The notes: generated from the letters alone by a model not told the origin. 64,000 nucleotides of DNA from Solenopsis invicta (GCF_016802725.1 NC_052677.1:14620329-14684328); one strand, 5' to 3'; shown: positions 46,481 to 59,360, numbered from the stretch's first letter. Made by a program: numbers and translations.

Positions 46481-48650
46481 TATGTAACGTTTCGAAATGA
46501 GAGGCGACTTAGAAAGATGCTGGATACTCGTACCTAACTGAGGCCACGATAATCCTCGAGTCACAGCATTTACGGATGATATACTAATTTCTGAGGTAGG
46601 AGGGGAGGTTCATGGGGATACAGGCGACTTAATATGTTTGATACTTTATAGAAGCATAGAATACTGAGCAAAGGAAAATATTAGACAAGACAAGCCCATC
46701 TTAGAATTTACTATGAAGCATTTAATTTCTTACGATATGAAGTATCTGCGATTACAGTTGTAAACGTACCGTATGTTCGTTGTTCACTTTATTAGTGAAA
46801 TGAAGCTGTGTCGGTGAGAGATTCTAAAATGGTTTGTACATAGAGAAAAGGATTTCATTGGAATTAATATTCCTATTTATTTGACTGAGTTGTTTAATTG
46901 AAACAATATATATTAATACAAACGTTATTTGTTTGAACAAAAATATTTCATTTATACATTATTTGACGAAAATAACATTAGTCGTACTTATTGATTTAAA
47001 CATTGGTTTGTTTGGACCATTCCAAACAAACTTTTTTGGATACGACAAAATTAAAGTCCAACGAAATCGTTTTTTCTGTGCAATAAAGATCCAGTTTTCC
47101 GTATTTTATTCTTAAAAATATAAGCGACAGAGATTATTACGCGAAGTCGACGGTAGTTGCGTGCATCGTGAAGAAAACATTTTCTAGCAAGCCACGATTA
47201 ATCATACGTTAAATGCATCTTCGTTGTTTGCGAGCGCGCGTCTCGTCGGGCAGATAAGACACACAGGATTCACCACGGTTGCGACATCGGGTGCAAAGCC
47301 GGGGAGTAAAGGTTACGATCGAAAGTAAAGTGACAAACCAAGTGGATCGAGTTAACGACAACGTGAGCGGCCACCAGGTCTTTCTTTCTCCTTTTCACGC
47401 TCTCTTCTACGCTCGCGTTTATCTCCCGGTCTCGCTGTTTCTTGTTCTTTCTTGCTCTTTCTTGTTCTCTGTCAGCCGCCCGATGTCGCAGCACCCAAGG
47501 CGGGCAAAGCGTGAAAACGCCGGATTAACCTTTGTAATTGTAGAATTATGTGGCGATTAATAACTCGACAAGGCGTGCGTGGGACTGCCGTGCTTTGTGG
47601 CACAAACCGAGCGTGGAGATAATCATCGGTCGTGCCTGGAGCACGGACGATACGTATATACATGGTGTCTTGGATTCGTGGTCCTCTCGGTTTCACGTAC
47701 TAACAATAAGTCAGACTGAAAAGACCGGTAAATTTTCCAATATTGATTTATTCCTAGTTCTCTCTCATGAGCATGTTGTTTAAACAACTAGCGTAATGAA
47801 GCCTCCAAATAAATGATAGAAGCAAATCTCACTCTTAATTTTTGTTTCTGAATCTAATTCGGAATCAAGTGACAACAGGAGCGATAAGTAAAAGTTCCAG
47901 TCGCAATCACAATCTTACATCGATTTACTTCGAATTCACCGACGTAGCTATAGATAAGAAGCAATCTGGCAGAGATCTGAGACACCGTGTACGTGACCAC
48001 GGCTTGTATGTACACCTGGCGAACACACGTGCACATACACACGCGCGCTCATGAACGTGCACAACGCATTCTCGCCGGGGACACGGCTGGACTAGGATGA
48101 ATCAATGTCCCTCGACGAGGCAAGCCTGTCCCCGCTTCAAAAACAAGACCAGCGCGTCGCAGGACGGTTCGCAAGTACAGTGACGACACCGACATTCTCG
48201 CGCGAATACACGGGACCGCGGCAATCTGTTATTCTTCGCAGAATCTGTTATTCTATCATAATAATAATCTCGCTTCTAATTAGGATAATTATTACAATAT
48301 CAATTTGATCTTTACGATGAGCTCGGTATGTCTCAAGTGAGCGTTTGTGTATTTGATTTGTTTGAAGATTGTAAGTGTTGAGAGACATCATTGGTACTTC
48401 GTAATTTTCTAAGAGGAAAGGGAGGGAGATGAAGAGCTATGTTTACCGCGTGCGACACGACGTCAGCGATGTTGCACTTCCGCGTAGATATTCTGGCTCT
48501 TGCCACCGTGACACGGGTACGACTTCCGCCATGAGAGTTAGGTGATCTCGAGTTAATCTCGCGAGGAATCCCGGACAGCAACGTGACGAAGCTTAGGCAT
48601 GCCCTTAGGTATCTTACGTATGCCGTCGGGTAGTGGCTTCTCGAGACTTA
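46481..48650. other. non-coding stretch, mixed with AT-rich part
   Basis: AT-rich at 46650-47110, mixed elsewhere. A TGAGGTAG word at about 46592 matches the let-7 seed, but no hairpin partner is present. A decamer repeat lies at 47438-47467. The frames have no recognisable products. Confidence 0.4.
47438..47467. repeat. 10-bp tandem repeat, three copies
   Basis: TTTCTTGTTC, TTTCTTGCTC and TTTCTTGTTC are arranged head to tail, with one substitution in the middle copy. Confidence 0.85.
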
Positions 48651-49430
48651 TAATTAGCTAAAATCATATAGTTCTGAATAACTTTTGAATATTACAAGTT
48701 CTAGTATGCCAATATTATATTGTATATAAAAAATGACGATCAATATTTAAGAAGACATATACAATTCTAGACAATTTGAACTTGCAAACTTTTTTTTTTT
48801 GAAAAAACGAAAAGAGGTAGAGAAGTCATGTTTATTCTATTGTGAGATCATTATAATTTGTTTGATATTTGAATTTTATTTAGAAATGACATGAAATTGC
48901 TTCGCTATTTAAATTTTTAAATTTTTAAAAATGCATGACTACCACATCTCGATTGATTAATTTACAATTTTATATATTTTTTTTAGACACTAATGCCTCG
49001 ATGGATCTTCTTTTAGGATGTTTAGTCTTTTATTATAGCCAAGAAGCAAGCAAATATTTATAGTGAAAAACCACTATTTTAACTTTGACTAATTGTCATT
49101 TTTTACAAACACAATATTTAAAAAAAAACGGTTACTCATTTATTTTGCAACTTTATCAAGATTGTGTCATTTAGCTTTTTGATGAGCAGCAGTAGTCACT
49201 GTAAACATAAAAAAATAATAATTTTGAAAAACTTTAATGACGATGCCATTTTATATTTCTTAATAAAATTATTAAATAGAGAAAAGTATGATCTTCACAA
49301 TGAAATGAACTTTTCTGTCTCTTTCCGGTTTTCTACAAAAAAAATTCGCAAAGTCAGATCTCGTTTTGATTCATCTACTTATATGTACATGTTTTCTTAA
49401 ACCTGTGACCAAATCTTGAAATTGCATTGT
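48651..49430. other. AT-rich stretch
   Basis: AT-rich with poly-T/poly-A runs (for example 48791-48800 and 49120-49128). A 78-codon plus-strand frame at 49164-49400 has no motif. Nothing else was found. Confidence 0.4.
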
Positions 49431-50620
49431 AGGATCTCGGAATCCGATCTATTGAGCTAGCGATCTACTTTTCCAAGTATCGGATCCGAACGCGAGGGAG
49501 TCGTTAATTCCTGCGTGCGCGTTAATTAATCGTCGCGTCCCCAGAAATTAATTAGCCGGAGTCCGGCCGTTGCCGGCCACTCGCTTTCAGTGATTTACGG
49601 AAATTACGAGGAAGTTTCGCAGTCGAACGGGAGAGAATGGCGCGCGGTTTCGCCGCCGGCTTTCCTAAATCGCGGCGTCCGTAGCTCGATACTGCGGCCA
49701 AGATTCACCACGAACAAAGGGGCCTTTCGTCCGCAACGCATCGACGACATCGGCGATCTTCGAGGGCGATCGATATCGCGGCGCGTTACTCTTGCTACCG
49801 ATCGTCGTCGCTCCGGTTTCCCTATATCGTATCCCAATACACTATCAATCGTCGGCATTTCGCAGACGCGTTCACCCACGCCGGGACCCTCATTAGAAGT
49901 GGCTCGGTACGAAGAAACGCGCGTGCTCGCGATCGTGCGGAAATGCGCGGAGAAAGGAATTCACGCAACCCCGAAGAGCTTGGTTCGGGGTCGAGGAATC
50001 TTCAGGCATATTGAGTTACCGCGGCGGTATAATCTCAAACGAACGGACGAATTTACGTTCGCGAGGTACGCCCCTCCGTTTTCTCTCGAGGCTTTCGATT
50101 CTTCGAGATCGCGAGTGTGTACTCTCGCTGTTTACCCGATTTGCTCTCGGTAATCGAAATCCGGTACATACACCGGATGCGTGCCGCCGCGCGCCGGTGA
50201 CAGAACAGTGGGCACACCGGCGCAGAGTATCGCCGATAGTTTGTACCCACGAACGGAACCGCTCGCCGTTCGGTTGCGATCCGATCGGACTCACGCGCTC
50301 GCAAATGGCAACGGCATGGCACCGCGGTCGCGACGACGAAAGGACGCGGCGAGGATGAGTTTTAAGGGATGCGGCGCGCTCCGTCGGGTTAACGAACCTC
50401 AGCGAGACGCGGTCGCAGATCTCGCGTGCGGATTTCGATCGTTATCCCATCTAAGGGAGCGAGACACGCTCGTGTACCTCGCAGGTGCGTCGTCGTATCT
50501 TCCGTAACGAGCCGGCCGTGGCGAAACCGCTATGCGACAAATACGATTCGTTTGCTCGACGCCGCCTACGGAACGATCTCGGATTCTCTGCGCTTTGCTT
50601 AAATCGGGGATTTTCTGATA
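49431..50620. other. CpG-rich block
   Basis: CpG-rich throughout, with TAAT cores concentrated at 49500-49560 (GTTAATTAATCGTCG and GAAATTAATTAGCCGG). A 187-codon plus-strand frame at 49590-50153 is Arg/Ser/Pro-rich and overlaps minus-strand frames of 91 and 92 codons, as expected for stop-poor CpG-rich DNA. The first part may be a conserved non-coding element. No protein is supported. Confidence 0.35.
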
Positions 50621-51230
50621 ATCTTGAAATAGACTTTTCTTAACCCTTTCACTCGCGTGACTTCAACGTGTTTTTTTTGTAATTATAAACTGACATATGT
50701 TTTCGAGATAAAATAATATAATTTTCAAACATTAAAAATTAAAAGAAATTCATATTTTTAAAACTATTTTGTTATATGATATACGCTGAAAAAGTTTCTT
50801 GTGTTCAAATCATTTCCTTGATTTAAATTAATATTAATTAGTATTAAAAATAATTTGTTTTTAAACTTAGGAAATATTTTTTTAATTAAAGAAATGATAT
50901 TAAAATAAATATATTTACTTCAACATAAAAAAAATTTTTTCTCTATGTACTTAAATAGTAAATTTATAGTTTGCGTCTGGATTTGTTTGACGCGTGAATG
51001 ATTATGGGTAAAAATTTAACAAACAAATTAAACCGATAGTTTTCTTAAAATTGAAACAAATCTCTCCTTTCATTTTTTTATCTCCCTAGTGATTGCATTT
51101 ACGACAATGTACTATGCTAATATGCAACTCTTGCACTTGTACGATATTATTCGTAGAAATTAAACTGAAGAAATCACCTGATGCTGCGCAATGCGTGAGA
51201 ATATGATACGATGCGACATGCTCGCGATTT
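50621..51230. other. AT-rich stretch
   Basis: Very AT-rich, with no frames, arrays or clear inverted repeats. Confidence 0.4.
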
Positions 51231-52133
51231 TCACAGCGGGACGACACAGTAGGTGCGGACAGTCAGTCGGTGCACAGCGTTCTGTATGAGAAAATTGATT
51301 TTAACGGAACGTGTTCGAATGATATTTACCGCATCGTTTTCTCTCAGAAGATAGCTCTCTCAGCGGATCATACGCATATCGGAATAAGTGCTCGTCGAAC
51401 CACGGAGAATGGCTGTCAAAAAGGAAGTTCTCATTTCCGGTAGTTGCATTCGCGAACTACCGGGGGCTACCAAGCTAAAACAATCTTCCATGTATGGTTA
51501 TAGTAATGCGCTCGCGATACCAGTAAACAAGTATAACAACAAATAAGTTTTATAACAAGCTATTTATCGTTGTTATTATCGTGGCGCATTCTCCCTACGA
51601 AAATTATTACACTACTTGTTTTATAACGATCCATATGCCATCATATTGTTCTTTACTATGCGCTCGCTACAGTTATTATTATACTACTCGTTTTACAACT
51701 ACCTGTTTGTTATTTTATACTTGTTTGTTATTGCACGTGCTACTCGAGACTACTCGGACCTGACGCTTCGGCGTATGCTAATGGTCTCGTTAAGACCGCT
51801 GGATTTACGTCCGCGTTGTGTACGTATTGCGACGGCAGAAGGCGGATTGCGTAAAAGGCACAATGTGTCGTGGCGAGAACGACCGGTGGTGCGCGAGAAA
51901 ATGCAAGGAATCGCCGGGCCGAGGAGATTGCGCGCACGGGTAGACGTGCGCAGATGCATAAATTCAGCCGACTGACAAAAATCGCGTGACACCCCGGCGT
52001 CGCGCGTCTCCGCAAATATCAATGGTCACGTCGGCTCTCCCACGGTACACACGGCAAGTATGTTACATACGTAGACGCGGTCGCAACTCGCACAGACAAC
52101 AACGAGGCGACCGAGCGAAGTGAGAAAGTTTCT
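51231..52133. other. non-coding stretch, mixed
   Basis: Mixed composition. A plus-strand 119-codon frame at 51616-51975 starts in a Tyr/Leu/Ile-rich part created by TTATTATAC words and has no motif. ACTACTCG-type words recur at 51608-51762, giving a loosely repetitive patch (TTATTATACTACTCGTTTTAC near 51674-51694 echoes TTATTACACTACTTGTTTTAT near 51603-51623). No element is supported. Confidence 0.35.
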
Positions 52134-52134
52134 A

Positions 52135-52162
<28 letters not shown>
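52134..52162. repeat. (GCC)n trinucleotide repeat
   Basis: About nine uninterrupted GCC units. In the overlapping plus-strand frame they give a polyalanine run, but that frame shows no other evidence of coding. Confidence 0.9.
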
Positions 52163-52165
<3 letters not shown>

Positions 52166-53230
52166 GATTTCTTGCGCGCCAAGAAACACCATTTACATCC
52201 TGTGTGTCACGTTATCTTCCTATCCTGCTTCGCGGCGCCAAGCGTCTCGTGTTTGCAGCTGAAGTCTGCAAAGTGCACGCGGTCAGACATCCCCGGCGTT
52301 GGAAGTTCCCCTTTGGAAATGTCATGACAGACTTCGCGGGAAGAAACCGCCGCGCTGGCAGTGAATTGAGGAGAGACGCGAACGACCCGGCGCGGCGCGG
52401 CGCGGCGGTTGCGTCTCGTCTCTCGCGAGATAAATAAAAAGACGAAGAAGAAGGCAGGGGAATTTTACGCGAATTTCAGCGGCCGCACGTCGCGCGCGTG
52501 CGGAATATTTCACGTCGCGGGCCGCGCTTTGTTGCGCGTTTTACGGCGAGAGATAGGCGCGCGTTTCAATATTAAAATCATTGCCTGAAAGGTTTTGCCC
52601 GCGTTCTCGCTCTCTGTCTTTCTCGCTATCTTTCTCGTATATACGTACGTGTGTGTGTGTGTGAAGGTGTACGCGCGCGCGGGTGCACTTCGAGCTGACT
52701 CATACACGCGAGAGTGTTACAACATATCGATCCTCGCGCGATGCAATTAGATATTCGTAATACGTAACAATTTATATTAATCGACCGTTGCGCGCCGGTC
52801 GCAACAAATCGAACGGAATTTCACGGTTCCGTGGAGTCGCGCGAGGCAGGTAGAAATACTTTCACGAGACATACGCGCGCGCGCACGCATATAAAGGACC
52901 TTTTTTCCCCGCGCATTATTAATTAAACCTTGTCGACTAATTTTTCGCGGCCTTATGCAACCTGCCCCGGCCATAAATTTTACGACTGTTTCGCGTCGTA
53001 CCGCCCCGCCCGAAGTCCCGTTAATCGTCTACAAATTGTCGCTCGCTGCGAGTCGCATCCATTACGCTGACCATGCAAAAACGTAAATGGTCGCGGAATA
53101 AAGCCAGTTTAATGGAGCAGTTATTACCAAGCGGACGGTCCATAATTCGCACTTGCCAATTGTGTCACATAAATAATAAAATCGGTTAACGGCTGCGGCA
53201 TAACGCAGAATTGCCTAATCAGGATTTCCT
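52163..53230. promoter_or_regulatory. candidate regulatory block, CpG-rich with TTTATG/TTTACG sites
   Basis: CpG-rich DNA in which the last 350 bp are dense in homeodomain-type words: ATTATTAATTAAACC at 52915-52929, GGCCATAAATTTTACGACTG at 52969-52988, CCATTACG near 53059, GTTTAATGGAGCAG near 53107 and CATAAATAATAAAATCGG near 53168-53185. Several match Caudal/Abd-B type TTTATGG or TTTACGA. It contains alternating GT and GC runs at 52649-52663 and 52871-52890. I infer an enhancer-like conserved element. No coding frame is present. Confidence 0.3.
52649..52663. repeat. (GT)7 microsatellite
   Basis: Seven GT units preceded by ATACGTAC and soon followed by an alternating CG stretch (about 52671-52681). 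These are purine-pyrimidine alternating runs. Confidence 0.8.
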
Positions 53231-53638
53231 TTTCCGCGGTGAAAAACTTCTGTTAGGATGTTCATATAAAAGAGGAGAAAAATCCATTTCTTATTATCTT
53301 AAAAGAACAATCTCGCGAGAGATTATAAAATAAAACAAAATAGGTATGATGAAATGCAAGTAAAAATTAAACAATACAAATATGAGAGACAAGAGTTCAT
53401 TGATAAACAAAAAATCTTAAGAAATAAGAAAAACTAAAATTGATTAAATTTAAATTGCTAACTATCTCATTAGAAAATTAGGGAAATTACGATGAAATTA
53501 GATATAAGTATAAAGGTTAAGAAGAGGTTTTACATGTTTCTATAATATTTTTGAAGAAATAGAGCCATTTAGATTTTCAATTTTCAAGAGTTAAATTTAT
53601 TTTGCAATACAGAATTAAAACCACATAATACATATTTC
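53231..53638. other. AT-rich stretch
   Basis: AT-rich with A-rich words and no frames or arrays. Confidence 0.4.
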
Positions 53639-53881
53639 TATACTGAGAAAAAATTCCTAAAGTTTAATAAATATTTATTCGAATAGTACTAAAGAAATGT
53701 ATTTACTTAAGGTATATAAATATTTATTTTATAACAAAAAATTATAAACGATACTTGAACTAATTTGTTGGTTTTTGTACTATATGTGTAAATAAATATA
53801 TATTTGCATTTAGTAAGTATTTTATTAGTACCATTCAAATAAGTTTTTATTAAAATTTAGTAATTTTTTCCCCGATGTATA
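53639..53881. mobile_element. 243-bp MITE-like element with TATAC ends
   Basis: The left arm begins TATACTGAGAAAAAATT, and the reverse complement of the right arm begins TATACATCGGGGAAAAAATT. After one small gap the arms match at about 80-85% for roughly 50 bp, including TTTAATAAA, GAAT-GTACTAA and similar words, then decay. There is no coding capacity. Size, AT-richness and long diverged inverted arms fit an old miniature DNA transposon. The superfamily cannot be fixed from the ends. Confidence 0.65.
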
Positions 53882-55300
53882 TATTTCCTTATCTTTAATA
53901 AACATTTACAAGATTATTCTGTAATGACAAATTATTCGCATATAATGACGTATATCAGTTTTGATTGAACGGACATTAAAACTTGTCGTACTTTTCCAAA
54001 GCTGGGATGTGAAAAACGACCAGCACGCCGCCGTATGAAACATGCGTTTTGTGCGTGTCGCATTATGCAGGTTTGACTCAAGTTGAATCGAGTAGAGAGT
54101 TGGATGCTGTCATTGTACTCGCCAGAGAGATGTCTTCATCTTATATGTCGCCGTGTGTAGCAATAAGCCACGACGCAAGAATTGGAAATCTCTCCTTCTC
54201 TCTCTCTCTATTTCTCTCTCTTCTTTCTCCATTTCGTTTTACGCACATTTATCCGTGGCCCTTGTTAACATATTTTTCGCCCTCGCCCTCTTGCGGAGAG
54301 AAACGAGTCGTTGCACGCGAGCACGCATGGTCACGTACGGTCACGCACGGTCTTTCACGCATCCATATGGGCCGATACACTTGCCATACATCAAGGCGAT
54401 CGGAGGAACGGAGAAGGAAGAGGGCTCCTCCCTTCTCTCTTCGAAACTAATTTCCGTCAGTGCGACGAAACTCGGCAGGATTTTCGCTCGCGCGATGACG
54501 ACATCCACGGGGCGTTGACGGTTCGATGACAAATCGCGCAATTTAGTGACCACGTAGTGAGTAATACGAAGGCGAGATGCGGGCGACGATTGGCGAGCCA
54601 AGAGACGGAATCGAGAAAGAGAGAAAGAGAAAAGAGATGAACGAGGACACACGCGCTTTCGAGAAATATTGCATCGCCCGGCCCGCGGCGATATATCACG
54701 CGCTCTCGAGATTAAAGTTTGCATGGTATTGCTTTTAACGTTATGTTCATAAATTGCTTCGATTTTTAACAAGCCCGCGGCCGCGCGGAGCTATATCGGC
54801 GAGATTCTTTACGGGAAATTAAAAAACGCCGGTAATTTAATTGCGTGCGAATATACGGGCCCGTCCTCTCTTTCTCCCTCCCTCTCTCGCTCGTTCTCGA
54901 CGGATTCATATCGCCAGCGAATTTTTTTACGTCGCGCGTGCTTTTCGGCGCAAAATTTCGCTATTCTTTTTTTTTCACGAATCCTGCCTATTAGTAAAAC
55001 GATAAGTCGTCTGATTATTCGTTTCAATAAAAGTAATAGGAAAGATTGACTCGTCTCTTACTGGTTCCACGTGCTTGCAACGTAGAGATCGTTTTACGTG
55101 CTACGGGTTGGAATTTCGGACGAATAACTGAAATTAATAAAATCGGATATATCAATCTCTACTTGTCCGTTACTCTCTAAATGCTCAGCTCCATTATTTA
55201 GCGTATATAAATCGAAATGGGAGATAGAGAACTATCTTCATTAGTAACGCTGATTGACACGAATTCGAAAGATCAATTCGTAAGAAAATTTTATCAATTA
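53882..55300. other. non-coding stretch, mixed
   Basis: AT-rich to 53990, then mixed to CpG-rich. It includes a CT tract at 54189-54230 and GA-rich words near 54613-54637. Overlapping plus- and minus-strand frames of up to 143 codons lack motifs. No element is supported. Confidence 0.4.
54189..54230. repeat. CT-rich pyrimidine tract
   Basis: About 40 bases almost entirely of C and T, with CTCTCTCTCT at the centre. Confidence 0.8.
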
Positions 55301-58290
55301 ATCATGCTGGATAACGTCGATAATAACTTGTAACTTCTTCAAGACTACGCTTTCTCAAGCGTAAAACGTATGGAAAAGCCGTACGTCGTGCTTTGATGGA
55401 GAACAAGAAGAATGGTTTACCCAAATCATAATAGTTAGATATGATAGAGAGAAAGCACAAATTTAGTTAATCGCAATCAGTATCGACCACGTCAGACATC
55501 GATGAAACTGGTCATTAGGATACTCGATACCCGAGATACGGTAAATACGGCTCTTCCTTCTCCCGCCACTGACGAGTGTGTGCGAGTTCGTCGAGGTCAC
55601 CAGACCGACTTTCTCCGCATCTGACCATCGACAGACCGCGAGATCGATAATAATCAGGCTGATGCTTAATTGTCCGTCAGCCGCTCGTAACGGAGCGCCT
55701 TAAGTGTTTGACGATGCGCGACTGTTAAAAGCGCGGCGTGAACTTTGAGGGAGCCTCAAGTGAGATTATAAAGTGCCTCGTAAGAGCACTTTTTCGGTTG
55801 CGAAACCTGTTCGCGCTTCATTAGTGATAACAATGGATGAAAGGTCCCGTCGTATGGTTAAGTGACGCAACGCGTGTCGGGGAACGGCTAATTGACGCGG
55901 CGCCATCAATGGCGTCGTTAATCTGACGAAAATCCATTGTCGATTTTTAATTACCAGCCGTCACGTAAGAGAGACATGGAAAAATTCTATCGATCTGTGT
56001 TAGGCCTGTGTGTTGGATCCGTGCTCATTTCCTCGCTCCTATGCAAGTATATAATCCCGGCGCGAAACGCGACTTTTCCAGTATCGCACGCGGGTCGCAT
56101 AAATGAAATTCGATTCGGACAGCGACAAATGTAATATGAGATATGAATCTCTGCTTTTCTGGATAGAGGAGGGATTATCTTGTATTTCGCGTGGTTTGTT
56201 TTGATTTATAGCGACCGATTAAAAGTTGGTAGTAGCTAATTAATTCGTAAATCAACGGCTATCGAAGCCCGGGTGAAATTCCAGTAAGCTCGGTTAACGC
56301 CTCGGCCGTGCCACACCTGCGGAATGGAAGCGTTTCCTCGTTCGCGGGGCACACACGTGCTGTATGTCTACTTTATTCGTGCGATGTCGTTAGAATATCC
56401 TTTTATCTCGCGAACCTACGTGGCACTATCCTTTTACGGCGTCGGCAGATATCGCGAAGAATATACCGCATAGTAGGCGTATGTAGAAACGACGTGTTAC
56501 GACCTCCGCGAATGCATCTTTACGAGCAATGATCGGGTGACTCTTAGATAATTTATGTAATGTAACGTAATAGCGCCGTCGCGAAAACGACGTGCGTTCC
56601 TTTCTCTATGGATACAATTGCTTCGATATACACAAAAAAGAAACAATGTACATTCTGTTGAATGTTACATACAGTAACCACCTATTTACTTCTAATTAGA
56701 GACATATTACACAGTAGATATATAATAGACAATTACTACTGTGTGGCTCAAATTAAATTTTTTTCTCGAATCTTTGAAGCGAATAAATCGCGAAAAGAAA
56801 TTTATTTTCTGTATATAATTCTAAATATGTAAGTTTTACAAAATATTGTTGAGTTGTATATTTTAATACTAAAATTAATACATTTTATACACTTATTAAC
56901 TTATAAAAACATTGTACAAGATTTGGTTTTCTAACGCACACACATATCTATTTTTAATTGATGATTTAGAAATACGTTAATAGACAATTCAAAGACTTGC
57001 TGCAACAGTGGGTACAGTTAGTCACATTAAGTTTAAAGTTTATTTCCAATATTTTTACAATATGTAGATAAGCTGACTTTTGCAGCCTTTCAGTTGAAAT
57101 ATCTGTATCAAAAAGAATTTAATATCTCAACGCACAATTCAAAGTCCTCAATTTCTATAATGCAGCCGTAATTGCTAATTTGTATTCAATAATTTTCTTA
57201 AGACAAAAGTCTTAACGGAGCGACTGGTTGTCTCGCTCGCGCACTCAAGCACACGTGGATAGTAGCAAAATTCCGTTAGAGTCCGAGGGGCTCCGCATAT
57301 CTCACGAACTCTATTAATATGTATGATTGGCCACAATCATATAGGAGAATAGATTTCCGCGGGGCATTTGCGGAACACGTTGCAGCAGGGGCAGATGTTG
57401 CCGGCCCGTGTCACCGCATAAATCGCAAAACGCCGCCAATTAGTCGATCCCACCAATTACACGACGTGAAATTAGAAACCGCCAGTGGCATGTCGGCGTG
57501 CTCGTACTACCGCTGATCTATCACGAATCCTATTATGTGCTCGTCCGCGTCAAACGTATGCCAGTCGGTGATTGATATATTTTTTCAAGCAACATATGTA
57601 TTTGTAATTGAGAGCGTTACCAATGGCGGAACCATTGTGAAATTGACTACAATATTTGCACATAATAATAAAATGTACAGCTCGCGCGCGTGATTCAAAA
57701 TAAGTATAGGTAAAGTTACGATTCAAAATATTGATATGTCGATGACGCAATTTTTATTTATTTATCTTTTTACGTTAGCGATAGTTTGCAAATATAAAAG
57801 ATGGATAACATAAATAATTGAAATTAATATAATATATATGTGCATACGTTAATTTGTCGTTTGTTAAAATTTATGCAATGTTAATACAATAATAACTATT
57901 AAATAATGGAGCTCGTTGATTAAAAGCAGAAAAATTATTAGCTGTCTTGTTAAACTTCAGATATACGTATGTGTTAATGTAAATGTATTAGAGAAGATAC
58001 AATTTTCCTTTATCTTCAATAGGCGGTGTTATTGCAGGAAAAATATTGACAACAGAGAAAAAAATCTGAAAAGAAATATTAACACATATCAGTTTTTACT
58101 TTCCCTTTTTTTCTCATAGCTTATAAAATAATAAAAAAACCATATTTTACAATAATTTATATTAACTTAACTTAATTGATATAAAAACTTGTTTTTAATT
58201 AACAGAAAATGATACAGAAGGAATCTTTTTAAGGAAAATTGAAATTTAATTGAAATTAAGTTTCTTAATTGAAAATCAAAATAAATCACG
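55301..58290. other. non-coding stretch, mixed then AT-rich
   Basis: Mixed at 55300-56560, AT-rich at 56600-57220, a mixed patch at 57220-57540, then AT-rich. A 9-bp stem ACACAGTAG with CTACTGTGT lies near 56709-56745. TAAT cores at 55950-55960 and 56236-56250 are scattered. No frame is recognisable. Confidence 0.35.
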
Positions 58291-58355
58291 GAAGTGTGAT
58301 ACTCTCGAGATTGCTAATTAATCGAAGTGTGGTGCTCTCGAGATTGTAAATTAAT
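58291..58355. repeat. 33-bp tandem duplication, diverged
   Basis: GAAGTGTGATACTCTCGAGA at 58291 is followed 33 bp later by GAAGTGTGGTGCTCTCGAGA at 58324. Both continue TTG-TAAATTAAT or close variants. Roughly four differences separate the copies. Confidence 0.8.
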
Positions 58356-58689
58356 AACATTTCTTAATTGCATTTCAGAATAAGTTTCTGGAAACTCTTG
58401 GATTTAAGAGGACAGAGAGTAATATGATCGTTGACATCTGTTATTATTAGTCCGTACCGTATGGCGCGATGGGACTGTCCGTTATTTCCCTTTAATACGA
58501 TAACCGTCTCCGCGAAATTCCGTCGTTGTAGCGCCCACCCAGCTTGCGGTACCAGCATTCTCCGGCGCTCATTGACGCTCTCGCGGTACTGAATAAAATG
58601 ACGCTAACTCGCCGCGAGGTGTACCGTACGTTGCACGCGGAAGAGCGGGTGACGTGTCAGTCGATATAATCGCGAATGGCAACGGTTGT
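58356..58689. other. non-coding stretch, AT-rich to mixed
   Basis: The composition rises from AT-rich to CpG-containing. No frame or repeat is supported. Confidence 0.35.
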
Positions 58690-59105
58690 GGGAGGAAATG
58701 GAGGAAGGAGGTTTCGGAGTAGGACAAGGAAGAGCGTCAAACGAAGCGGCGAGCGAGCAAAGATGAGAAAGACAAAAGCGCGAGTCAGGAAAAGCGAGAA
58801 ATCGGAATGAGAGGAGAGAATGAAAGAAAAGAAAGAAGAGAGTACGTGAAGTTGAAGAGAGAAATAGGCAGAGAAAGAGAGGGAGAGAGAGAGAGAGCAA
58901 GCATGGTACATCCGTGAGGTGTGGTGGCAGGCAGGTGAACGGGTGTGCGCGTTTCACGTTGGCATTTGCTAATGGCGATACTTCACCGAGGAAGGGAGAG
59001 AGAGCAAGTTTCTTCTCTCCTCGGGATGAAGAAGAACGAGGAAGAGCCGGGAGGAAAGCGAGAAAAAAAGAGGCGCGAGCGGGGGCGAGGGAGGATTTGC
59101 CCCGA
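58690..59105. other. long purine-rich strand-asymmetric region
   Basis: The plus strand is predominantly G and A over most of 58690-58907 and again at 58987-59105, with GAGAGA and GAAGAAC words, separated by about 80 mixed bases. Minus-strand frames through it are Ser/Leu/Phe-rich, and plus-strand frames are Arg/Glu/Lys-rich. The tract explains the 208-codon and 173-codon frames here, so neither is called as a gene. Purine tracts of this length can bind GAGA factors or form triplexes, as general knowledge. Confidence 0.6.
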
Positions 59106-59355
59106 AGAAAAGAGTCACCAGGCACGTTATACCGGCATTACCCCTCTTGTTCGTAGCGCCAGGGGCTCGAGCAAGATACCCGGGCCCGGACCCGACGAGA
59201 GGATGTACAGAGGAGTGCAGGACGCGAGCACACCCACCTACGATGGGCCGAGCAACGATATATTACTCGCGCACCTCGTGACACCTCACCTGCCGGCTCG
59301 CCGCTGCCTCTCTCTTCCGTTTCTCCTTCTGCCGGCCTGTCGACCTCCTTGTTTT

Positions 59356-59360
<5 letters not shown>

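Noticed and set aside
46585..46620. TGAGGTAG word matching the let-7 seed
   Set aside because: The following bases differ from let-7 and no complementary arm forms a precursor hairpin nearby. A similar word at about 38474 fails for the same reason.
49590..50153. 187-codon plus-strand frame
   Set aside because: CpG-rich DNA is stop-poor, so all strands are open here. The peptide has no recognisable domain or start context.
58604..59125. 173-codon minus-strand frame with signal-peptide-like hydrophobic runs
   Set aside because: It is the reverse strand of the same purine tract. The Leu/Ser/Phe runs are microsatellite translation.
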